A stretch of 64,000 nucleotides of DNA from Phytophthora colocasiae (lineage: Eukaryota > Oomycota > Peronosporomycetes > Peronosporales > Peronosporaceae): positions 1,240,001 through 1,304,000 of the forward strand of contig JAGKQI010000102.1 in assembly GCA_018806915.1 (NCBI GenBank), written 5' to 3'. Below the pieces are notes generated by a model. The model saw only the letters and a program-made list of their open reading frames with translations. It searched no databases and had not been told where the DNA came from. Shown here piece after piece: positions 11,304-20,234 of the stretch. A program made the position numbers and the translations under genes. Numbering within the stretch: position 1 is the stretch's first letter; each line of letters opens with the position of its first letter.

Positions 11304-12320
11304 ATGGTGGACAAGTCGGAGCTGGTCGCGTTCGAGCGCGAGAAGCGTCTGTACAAGGACGCCTACGTCGAGAACTTCCGCTCTGTGCGCTACTTCTCGT
11401 CGCTGGCCACCGTCGGCGCTGGCCGCACCGAAGGTGACAGCATCGTCTTGGTGCAGGAACCGCAGCTCCCGGTTGCGGCAGTGCGCCAGCCGCCGAAAGC
11501 CCAGCGGCGATCCAAGTTTGACAATGTTGCGAGCCGCCTCATCCCGCCAGACTCGGTCTGTCTTTCTTGAAGTTTAGGATTCGCGTCGACCTGACGAGCG
11601 CACGATTCACTGACGTCTGCTTCGCTTTGCTGCGCGTGCTTTGTCGTTGCAGCTGGAGGAGATGTTCGACGCCACGCTGCCGCTGACGACGTTCCGATCC
11701 GCTATCATGTGCAAGCACGCCAAGGCTCGCCGGGAGCGGCAAGCTGCTTCCGGCGCTTGCAAGGACGCTCTCGCTGGACCACCTAGTCGACTCAGGACTC
11801 CTAATAATACGGTATGTGTAGATAGCGTCGGTACTATCCGATCCCCTGTTTATCTTCCTGGGTGCACCATTGACCTCGTGCATGCACACGACCGGCAGCC
11901 AGGCGTGTTTAAGCCCACTAGCGTGGTGGAGGCCAAGGGTGCCATCCAGCGCAAGGTCGCGTACGACGGACAACCTTACCAGGATAAACCCCACTCTCTG
12001 CGATCGGTACGACGACGCTAGTACATACTGTAGCCGCCACACGACTGTGAACGCAAGAGTGTTTCAGCTGAGCTCACATTTTGCGATCTTTTGTGCAGGT
12101 CACTCCACGCACATGTACTGACGCACCCCGGCAGTGGGCCATCAACAACCCCGCAAACGCTCGCACAGAGATTTGCGGTCGTGCCTTCTTCAACGTGCCA
12201 CCTGAGGGTCCTGTCAAGGCCAACCGCAAGTATACGCAGGAATTCATCCGACTCAATATGGAGACTTATCAAGCCGGCCACCGCCACGCTGCTGAGAGCA
12301 ATGAGCGCCATGATCATTAG
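11304..12320 (+). CDS. Conserved-looking hypothetical protein
   Basis: I do not recognise this protein. Exons 11304-11555, 11653-12006 and 12099-12320 join in frame (all phase 0) to 275 aa. Inside exon 2 a further candidate intron at 11812-11898 (GTATGT to CAG, 87 nt, in frame) would shorten the protein to 246 aa; the bases it removes read as less protein-like. The protein is soluble and basic, without a signal peptide or membrane segment. It has short motifs such as RSVRYFSSL near the start and RQWAINNPANARTE followed by GRAFFNVPPEGP near the end. Proline/tyrosine-containing repeats like these occur in cytoskeletal and axonemal proteins, but that is only a guess. It is preceded by the paired CCAAT repeats. 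Confidence 0.7.
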
Positions 12321-12873
12321 ATACTTCATGTAGACTTTTTGTAGTGGCGCTCGGGAACCGAATCTATTTTCCTAGTCCCACAGTATGGTCCATCCTCACT
12401 TTGATCGTCAAGTTGAAACCTGGCAAATTGCTCCGAGCAATAAGGTTACACCATGATGGCACATGTATCAACAACAATGTAGCAGCAACAACAGCTACAA
12501 CTACAGCATTAACAACTTGTTTACAACAAGTACAAGGACTGCAGCAATACCAGCAACACCTGCAAGCGCAACACGGACAGTTACAAGCTGTTTGAAGAAT
12601 GCCGACGTGTGAAATTGAAAAATGCCAGCAAGCACGACAACAATAAATAACCCAGTTGAACTATGATATCAGGGGACCTTATAAAGCGAGTACTTGTACG
12701 CGTACGTGTCAAAAGCAACAAAATACTATATGTAAGTTAGTGCACGCAGCTACAAGTTCAACAAAGGATAGCCTATTCAATGGTTCTGCCAAAATTCGAA
12801 CACAAAATTCGAATTGACGAAGACGAGGAGAGGTGGCTACATGCAGGCCGACCCGAATTGCTAACGCTATCAA
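12321..12873. other. Intergenic region with a CAA/CAG-rich tract
   Basis: Between the convergent ends of two genes. Bases about 12470-12585 are rich in CAA, CAG and ACA triplets (low complexity, Gln/Thr/Asn-like in translation). I see no gene. Confidence 0.5.
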
Positions 12874-15049
12874 TTATGACAGCGAGGAAGGTACGTTTTC
12901 ACCGCTTGGCCCATGCTTTTCAAGGTACCGAGAGAAAACGAGCTCCTCAAGAAGTATCTGCATTCAATCACATGAAGTGTCAGAAAATGCCATAGTACAC
13001 CACGCACTGCGTGACACGCAGTCATCTACCTCTTCAGCCAGCTCAATGCGTCGCTGCAGCTCTGCCGAGTATCGAGCCTCGGGCCACCACAGTGGAGTGC
13101 TCGATGCACCAATCTCCACTCCTGGCTCGTGGCCACGGCGTAGCCTTAACTAGATTCGAAAGGAGAGAACAAGATAAGAGCAACCAGATATGGGGGAGGT
13201 TGCTTCATTGTTAACTTACCGCCGCACGTAAAGTACTCGGCGAACCTTGCGGTTCCTGCTCCTGCACAATAGGCTGCAACCCGCGATCGTTGGCTTTGTC
13301 CAAAAGCGACCGCGACCGCATGAACGGGTTCCCGTCCAGTGGAAACTCCTCACCATACCACTCGGAGAGCTCACGGTAGCCTCCAAGGAAGTCCAGAGAT
13401 CTCACAAGCTACAGCAGCAGCAGCAGATAGCAGATTAAATTGATGCTACAGAGTATGTTCTTTTCCTTTTGACAGCGCCAAACATATACGTACCGTGGGG
13501 ACGAAGGCATCCCCCTTCCAGATGAACGTCTTAGTATTACCCCGAGGACTTCCCCTCTTCCATCTCCAAATTGCGTCGAGTACGTCCACAGTCATCTCCA
13601 CGAGTAGCACGAGCGAGTCAGTCAATTCATTAAAGGCGTGGAATCGCTCTCGGTACAGTACTGCTGCAGCATATCGCTTCGCACCGGCGTGGGCAGTCTC
13701 TCTCACTTGAACGTAAGTGCGATCATATCGTAGCAATACGACTGCTGCATCCTGAAAAAATGAGTCAATTGGCCGGTTCGGGTCAGCTATTCGACTTGCT
13801 CTGGAAGTTGGCCGCCGTGTTGACGATCGAGGACGTGGGCTGCTAATCACTTGTTCACCACCGTTTGCTGGATGGTCTCGGTAATCCCAAGGTAGTGGCC
13901 TCAACTTTACTGCTCGAGCTTCCTCGAGCCGAGAAATCTCAGCTTTACAAATAATAGGTTGGCTCCAGGAGCTCTTTAATTCTCCAAACTCAGCCGTTCG
14001 TAGTTCTTGAGTACCCCTAGTAGTAGCACGTACAAATTTCATTGGAATTCGACGCTCACGCTCGCAGTCGCCGTCAAGGAAATCGACTTGCAACAATCGA
14101 GTATCTAGGTCGATAGCGACGACACGGCATTGATGCCATCGAAGTGGTGATGTAGCCACTGACAACACAGACCCATTCTTACGACGGCGACGGCAGCTCT
14201 CGACGAGCTGGCCGATCTTGAAATGACAAGTCTCTCGAGGCTTGACATTCGAAACAACTACTGAGAGTGGTAAAACTTTGGTGAGCTCATTACCAAGCTC
14301 TGAGACAAATAGCTTCTGTGTCGGCATTGGAAGCCTTCGAGCGTGGACCAAACTGACTTTTCCAATTCGAACCTCTTCTTCTCGCATGCGGGTTATCTTG
14401 AGCTCTTCTTCGTGCTCAAGTTCGCGCTTGGCTGCTGCCTCACGGGCTAATTTCTCTCGGATGGCTCGAGCTTCGTTACTTTTGTACGGACGAATCTAAT
14501 TGTTGCACGCTTACGTTAATACAGTACAAACTGGATAGTTTTACTACCCACCTGATCAATTGCATCGAACTGCAGTACAGAACGCACGAGACGCAAAACA
14601 TTCTCGTCAGCGTGCAGCATCGCCTTCTCGTAGTTTGTCTCTAAAAGTTCAAAGTACTCGGGAAATTGACGCCAGACTGTGATTGCGATCGCGGTAGCCC
14701 ACAATTTGCCTGAAATTCCCTCGAAAGGGGGTGGAGCGACGCCGTTGAGGATGAACTCGAAGCTACTCGAGTAGAACCAGCTGCCATCAGGTTCTTGTGC
14801 TTCAAGTAAAGCTCTTATTGACCAAGGTAGCCGTCGTCGATCAGCGCTATCCAGCAGTCGTCCTTTGGCATGCTTTCGGGTTGGACTCTTGACTGCAGCA
14901 TTCGGAATCGTACTGGTTCCTTCAGCTGCCGTGTCCTTCTTACGGGGGACAATGTGCACTTGCCCGTCTTCAAAGATGACATCAGACTGCACGGACTTGC
15001 CAAACGCCTCGTAAAACTCCTCGAACTTGAACGGGACTTTACTATTCAT
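12874..15049 (-). CDS. Hypothetical protein: VWA-C-like helical domain plus Tudor-like barrel
   Basis: Five exons (15049-14552, 14495-13494, 13408-13220, 13149-13030, 12957-12874) all join at phase 0 to 630 aa. Residues about 75-165 (IRALLEAQEPDGSW, then GKLWATAIAITVWRQFPE) resemble the C-terminal helical segment that follows VIT/VWA domains in VWA5A and PARP4-type proteins. Here it occurs without the VIT and VWA domains. A segment in exon 2 with GQLVES, WHQCRVVAIDLDTRLLQVDF and IPMKFVR looks like a Tudor/Agenet barrel. A charged coiled coil (REKLAREAAAKRELEHEEE) lies between them. The start is the ATG at 15049, since the upstream in-frame codon is GTG. The function is unknown and the domain calls are by eye. 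Confidence 0.7.
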
Positions 15050-15742
15050 CAACACCGGTAGATTGGAAAACAGGTCTTTCGATCTATTTTTTTAGAGTAA
15101 ATGCTTGTTTTGTTTGGATGATCAGTTTCCTTTGAAACCGCGTCAGGATTTGGTGTTAGCAGCAAGTTGGCGGAACTGCGCACGGGTAAACTTACGCCAA
15201 CGGGCATACAAGAGGCCAGCTACAGTCATTCCAACTACAAGCAGAGCTGGAACAAGAGTAAAGAAGACGTCAACAGCGATATAGATCAGCAACCCAGTGG
15301 GAATTAGTAGTGCCACGATCAACACGCCCATTTTCCCAGGTACTACACAACACAACAATGAGTTAGAGCTCAACCAAATCCATATTATACTCTACAGCCC
15401 GAAGACAAACCTTTAAATGGGCGTTCGGTGTCTGGTTGGGAAAAACGCAATTTGATGAATGCAGCCAGGATCAACAATTAGTAAAAGGCTGAAAGAGCAT
15501 TGGTCATGTCCAGGATTTCATCGAACTCGAACTTGATGAGCACGAGGATAATCACGAGAATTGCGTAAACCGCATTGTGGGGCGTGTTGAAGCGCTTGTT
15601 GCGGCTATTGGTAAAAAGAAACAGCGTCAGTAACATGACAACACATGCATGTATATCCGCCACCAACTCATCTTACGCTTTGAGAAACGCCGGAGCTAGA
15701 CCACACTCTGCCATCCCCAAAATCTGGAACGAGTCGCAAACG

Positions 15743-15922
15743 CTCACATACTTGGCGCCGCTGTTTGGTGCTACGGTATTCAACTCACCTCACTGGACGA
15801 CTTGGGAGGAAGGATCGTTCTCCAGCATTGCGGAAGACATTGGTGGCGAATTTCTCTCGAATTGGGTTGTGCTAGCGACGTTCTGCAGTAATGCAGGGAT
15901 GTACATCGCTGAGCTCTCCACT
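15743..15922 (+). other. 180-bp inverted segment inside the permease pseudogene
   Basis: The plus strand here encodes 60 codons without a stop that belong to the minus-strand permease. They begin LTYLAPLFGATVF and end NAGMYIAELST. They fit exactly between minus-strand LLLSVLLV (15923 side) and DSFQILGM (15735 side). About seven extra bases (GCAAACG) sit at the left junction, as after end joining. Confidence 0.88.
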
Positions 15923-15932
15923 AACAGGACCG

Positions 15933-15999
15933 AAAGCAACAACGCACGAGGGTACGTGTATCCTGGGTTAGCTACCTCTCCACCAAACACGGACATACC
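15933..15999. repeat. 67-bp direct repeat, copy 1 (permease exon)
   Basis: This stretch is repeated base for base at 17233-17299, exactly 1300 bp away and in the same orientation. Here it is the native permease exon (minus-strand GMSVFGGEVANPGYTYPRA). It starts 11 bp from the edge of the 180-bp inversion. Confidence 0.95.
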
Positions 16000-16685
16000 A
16001 TTGAAGTTCCAGAAGAGGGTATTGATCAGCAGAGACCAATCAATCTGAAAAAAAAAAAAAAAAAACACACACACACAAGTTAAAAAACAACTTTCAAATC
16101 AGTTCCCACTCTGATCTTCTTACGCTGACTTTGCCGGACATGCTGACGAAATCTCCTTGTTCATCATAGACGATGTCAGCGCGACGGACTTCGCCCACTG
16201 CGCCCCAATCGTCAGCGCGAATCATTCCCCAAATACAGAGGACAGCGAACGGGATCATGACGAAAATGGACATCACTGCCATACCGCGGCCCACAATGGG
16301 AATGCCCAGAGGTTTGGCAAAGCCAACGCAATTGCGATCGCTGCTTTGATGAAGTACTCAGCGACGGGTGAGTCAATGGATCCATAGACGTCCGTGAACG
16401 TGGCCACTGCCAATGCTGGATAAATAGCGTTGTCGATCACTTCAAAGGCACAAAAACGAACGTCAAGCAACATCCAACAGCAAAAAAGAAATAGAAAGAA
16501 GTCAACTTACCACCACTAACCCAGGCTTGGTAGCCGCATTGAAATGCCCAAAACGGACCTAAAGCGTTGAGTACCCACACCGTGTATCCACATAACTCTT
16601 TGGACCTCGACAGAATGAACACTAACCGTCTTGTGGGAATGTGGTGCTGAGCTCCGCCGTAACGTAGGCGAAATACTGGAACAAT

Positions 16686-17232
16686 TTACTCGTCCTCCTC
16701 CGCGTAACTCTGCCTGTTTTGTGGCAGCTTCGGCTCCAGGAAGTCTCGTGTAAGTTCTGTGAACTTCTGTACCCGCGCATGGAGCTCCTCCCGGAAGATA
16801 AGCGCCCGCACGGCGTCGTGCAGGAGCACAGAGGCGTGTAGATGCCTCACCATGAAGCGCTCGGCCTTGCGCATTTTGCCGCCTTTTAGAAGTACACGCC
16901 ACTTTTGGCTGGCGGTGATGGAGTCTGGCAAGTCTGGAACTGGCGCCTCGTTGACCTAAAGCGTTGAAGATTAATGCGACTAGCGAGAAGAAAAATGTAT
17001 ATAAATCGACCACCAAAATGTCGACGACACGTACGACATCCAACACGAACTTGCCCAGCTTGCGTAGAACATCGTTGAAGAACACACGGTTGCCGTTATA
17101 CACTGAAATGTCTAGGAAATCTATGGAGAAATGTGGTATGAGATCATTGTCAAGGAATTCACAAAGGTTTAATGCGTACCAATAAAAGCTGTGATTTCCT
17201 TGTTTGGAACCTCATTCTGACAGCCGTAACCT
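16686..17232 (-). pseudogene. C-terminal tail of a four-domain voltage-gated channel, cut off from its body
   Basis: Three minus-strand exons join in frame: 17232 to about 17181 (GYGCQNEVPNKEITAF), about 17121 to 17030 (FLDISVYNGNRVFFNDVL) and about 16957 to 16686 (NEAPVPDLP to a TAA stop). The phrase order, an N-terminal acidic helix then V-x-F-x-D-V-L and a long basic helix, is that of the cytoplasmic tail after domain IV in Ca/Na-type channels (PLG followed by I-x-F-I-x-x-L-D-I-x-V-Y). Upstream, where the rest of domain IV's tail should be, lies the 17237-17920 insertion, and then domains III-IV in the opposite orientation. It has no start codon of its own and is read as a fragment of the gene at 17946-23052. 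Confidence 0.75.
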
Positions 17233-17236
17233 AAAG
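17226..17236. repeat. 11-bp flanking direct repeat, left copy
   Basis: GTAACCTAAAG here is identical to 17921-17931. The two copies bracket the 684-bp insertion and look like a target-site duplication. The last four bases (AAAG) also belong to the 67-bp permease copy, a microhomology at the junction. Confidence 0.75.
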
Positions 17237-17299
17237 CAACAACGCACGAGGGTACGTGTATCCTGGGTTAGCTACCTCTCCACCAAACACGGACATACC
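17233..17299. repeat. 67-bp direct repeat, copy 2 (captured permease fragment)
   Basis: Identical to 15933-15999 over its whole length, with no similarity beyond either end. It lies at the left end of the 684-bp insertion, in the same orientation as the donor exon, outside any permease context. Confidence 0.93.
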
Positions 17300-17920
17300 G
17301 ACAGCGCCATCAATCCGCAGGTGCACTGCACAAAAAGCACACTTCATGTTGAAGTTCATCATGAACCTAGTATCTATGGAAGCCTTGAAGGCGGCTGCCA
17401 AAGGAAGGTGGGTTGCGCTTCCTCACGAATCTGAGCGACGGCTGAGCGAAGCTCTTCTCACTTCTGGATTTGCCAAGCCCCCCACAAGCACCACCCCACA
17501 TCAAGTTCGACGACCAAGCATCCCCCCGGCCCTTCCGGCGGCTACGCTGCGGTCAACGGCGGCGTTTTCGGACCCACGTCTGCAGAGGCGACACGACGTC
17601 CCTCCGGCATGCTCCATCTGGTCAGCATGCTGTCGGCCCACTACAACAACGTGCTTCTGCTGCCAATTCAGACGACGGCAGGCGCGTAGTGGATTGAGGT
17701 AGCATCAGACGCTACCCTCGAGTCTACCCCGGATGAAGACCAAGTTCTGTCCAAGAAGAGGAAGACTCGCAGCCGAGACGTGAACGCCGCCAACGAACTC
17801 ATTTACCGGCGAAGCCTTCGTCGCGGAGACCTGTCCACCTTCTGGTGGATGTTAAAGGCCCAAGAGTATCTGCTAGCCATAGCTATAGCTATAGTTGTAA
17901 GACAGGTAGACTCCTAAGGT
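17237..17920 (+). mobile_element. 684-bp insertion: captured exon piece plus dispersed repeat, copy 1
   Basis: The stretch is bracketed by 11-bp direct repeats. Its left part is the captured permease piece; from about 17345 to 17920 it matches the inverted copy at about 51978-52475 at roughly 90% identity by eye. Shared landmarks are a GAAGCCTTGAAGG start, CTTCTGGATTTGCC, the CGAGACGTGAACGC block, CACCTT(C/T)TGGTGGA, an AGCTATAGCT-like tract and a CAGGTAGACTCCT end. Decayed coding is visible on the plus strand (TPDEDQV then KKRKTRSRDVNAANELIYRRS), so it derives from a protein-coding element. No terminal inverted repeat was found. An 11-bp duplication fits the 9-11 bp range of Mutator-like elements. 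Confidence 0.7.
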
Positions 17921-17931
17921 GTAACCTAAAG
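17921..17931. repeat. 11-bp flanking direct repeat, right copy
   Basis: GTAACCTAAAG, the right partner of 17226-17236. It starts directly where the similarity to the 52-kb copy ends, which supports it as the insertion boundary. Confidence 0.75.
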
Positions 17932-17945
17932 GTTGGCCCCACTGT

Positions 17946-20234
17946 ATGAGTTTTGGGAGTAGGTGCCACTGGATCATCCCGGTTGCTTCAGGGTCAAATA
18001 CTGACCAAGTTTCTACAAAGTTTTCGTACTACAGCCAACAATCGGTCAGGTGGTCGTTTCTAAATAGAGTTACTGGACCACGTTCAAGCAGAAACCTAAT
18101 CAGTTATCAAAGTCGCCGTATGTCCGCAACTGAGCTGGGTATTTCACCCGCAGAAAGCCTTGCACTGCAATCGAAAACTCCCCAGTATCGATCATTATTC
18201 ATCTTCGGACCATACAGCCCGTTTCGTCGCTTTGCATGGGATATTGTCAAGCATCCGCGCTTCGACAGTGCTATCCTGAGTTTCGTAATCGCCAGCACTG
18301 TGTGTGTCGCTCTCGACAACCCACTCTCTGCTCCAGACAGCACGTTTGTGCTTGTCGTAGGCTACATCGACTCTGTTCTTGCAGCAGTTTTCGTGGCGGA
18401 AGTTGTAATCAAGATCATCGCCCAAGGCTTTTGTTTACATCCAACAGCATACTTGCGTAATGGTTGGAATATCATGGATTTCGTTATCACCGCTGTAGCC
18501 ATTCCAGGCCTCCAGTTTTTCTCCGGTGGGACAAATTCGCAGCAATTGAAATTCATTTCGAGCTTGCGAATATTTCGCGCACTTCGTCCGCTTCGAATGA
18601 TTCATCGCAATCCAGGATTAAAGCTCGTAGTCAGCTCTTTGGTGTCTGCAATTCCTCAGATGCTGAATGTGGGTATGGTTTGCTTACTTCTGCTCTTGAT
18701 GTTTAGTATTATCGCTGTGAGCAACCTCAAAGGCCGATTCTACGCGTGCACAGGGGATAGGTTCGACTCCTTGAGCGATGCACAACAAGAACTGATCACG
18801 AACCCTCGAGCTTGGGTTAATCTCTCCGATGTTGAAAAACTGTGGTTTAATGAAACAATTGCAATGATCTATGCTAGTGCTTCCTCTCTAGCTTCAAGTG
18901 ATAATACCTTGGGTGTGAATGACATCACGTCTCGAATGGTCTGTGGGTACTTTAATGCCTCGTGGGAGCAAACTATCCCTCAAAATTTCGACAACGTTCT
19001 GTATGCGATTCTCGCATTCTACGAGATCAGTACTACCGAAGGATGGGTCACGCTCATGCTTACAAGTGTGGACGCCACAGACGTGGATATGCAGCCTATC
19101 ACCAATTATCAAGAACGCTGGACGCTGTTTTTTATTGCCTTCATCTTCCTAGGCTCCTTTTTCTTCATCCAGCTCTTTATTGGTGTTGTGATTGAAAACT
19201 TTAACCGTATGAAGGAAACTCTGGATGGAACGCGCATGCTTTCCTGTTCACAGCGAGAATGGCTACTGATCAATCAGACAGCGTTGACGCTGAGGCCGAT
19301 GCGTAAAATCCGTTCTCCGAGAAATGCATTCCGATTGTTCTGCTTCCGCTGGGCTCGTAGTTCACTTCTTGAGACGATGATAATGGGAGCAATTATGCTC
19401 AATACTTTCATTATGGCTCTGACATATTTTGGCGAGGAGGACCTGTACTCTCGAATCATTGAATGCGCCAACATCTTCTTTACGATGTTGTTTATACTTG
19501 AATCACTGATCAAAATCTTGGGGTTAGGACGTTACTACTGGAAAGAGCGTTGGAATATCTTTGACTTTGTGATTGCGATGGGGTCAGGCATTGGCATGAT
19601 CTACACGTGGGTCGGTGGGGACGCTATTGGCTCCAGCCCTGCGATGATTCGTGGTGTACGAGTGCTGAGGCTCATCAGACTCATTCAGACAGCGCCATCT
19701 TTACGACAACTTGTCAACACTTTACTTTTCACGTTGCCATCTCTGATTAACATTGGAGGCTTCCTCCTCCTCGTGTTTTTCATTTATGCTGCTGTGGGGG
19801 TTCAACTCTTTGCCAAAGTGAAATTGGGGGATCTTGTGACTCCAGACACGAACTTTCAAACACTTTGGGTGGCAATGTTGACACTGGTAAGAAGTTCGCG
19901 TTCAAATTATTGATTTCTCGCTAATAATTCCGCTAATTTCGCTGTTGTTCAGATACGTTGTGCCACGGGAGAACGATGAAATGACTTGATGCATGAACTT
20001 GCTACTACAAACAACTGCGTCGTTGATCCTGACTACGACCCGAAAGTGTGTGGCTTTGCTAATTTTGACGGATGCAAACCGTTAGATGGTTGTGGTTCGC
20101 CCGTGGCCTTCCTGTACTTTTGCAGCTTCACTATGTTGATCACGTACATCCTCCTCAACATCTTCATCGCAGTCATTCTCGAGGGCTTCGCCAATGAGAA
20201 AGATCATGCCAACGGAGTGCTTCTACCTCAACAC
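17946..20234 (+). pseudogene. Domains III-IV of a four-domain voltage-gated cation channel, inverted and interrupted
   Basis: Exon 17946-19886 and exon 19953-20234 (GTAAGA donor, TTCAG acceptor) encode the second half of a Ca/Na-type channel. Domain III starts at FGPYSPFRRFAWDIVKHPRF, has its S4 near SSLRIFRALRPLRMI and a pore with TTEGW. The III-IV linker is TRMLSCSQREWL. Domain IV has its S4 near RGVRVLRLIRLIQ and a pore with ATGER. Just after that Ar-Glu-Arg core the expected Trp codon is TGA (19977-19979), and the frame continues normally (NDLMHELA). The exon ends at LLPQH with a GTACGT donor, but no plus-strand continuation exists: the next sequence is antisense to the II-III linker of the minus-strand half. 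The tail exons lie at 16686-17232 on the other strand. I read this as an inverted piece of the minus-strand gene. Confidence 0.85.

Larger units (their letters stand above)
15143..16671 (-). pseudogene. Broken APC-family amino-acid/polyamine permease
   Basis: Minus-strand segments recover most of a plant PUT/LAT-like permease: YFAYVTAELSTTFPQDG, YTVWVLNALGPFWAFQCG, VIDNAIYPALAVATF, a GRGMAVMSIFVMIPF helix, LFWNFNGMSVFGGEV, DSFQILGMAECGLAPAF and FDEILDMTNALSAFY. The gene cannot be expressed intact. The N-terminus is missing: the first piece starts 13 bp after the stop of the channel tail. About 35 bp of extra sequence with a stop follow FPQDG near 16615. One base is missing near 16310, where PNLWG-IPIVGRG shifts frame. 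The 60-codon stretch at 15743-15922 lies on the opposite strand. An in-frame TAA occurs at 15478-15480. The last exon (LLIPTGLLIYIAVDVFF) ends at 15143. Introns near 16440-16520, 16030-16125 and 15360-15410 still have good borders. Confidence 0.88.

Noticed and set aside
16047..16080. Poly-A and CA-repeat run as a retroposed poly-A tail
   Set aside because: On the minus strand it is the polypyrimidine tract of a normal permease intron ending in CAG; no retroposed gene is attached.
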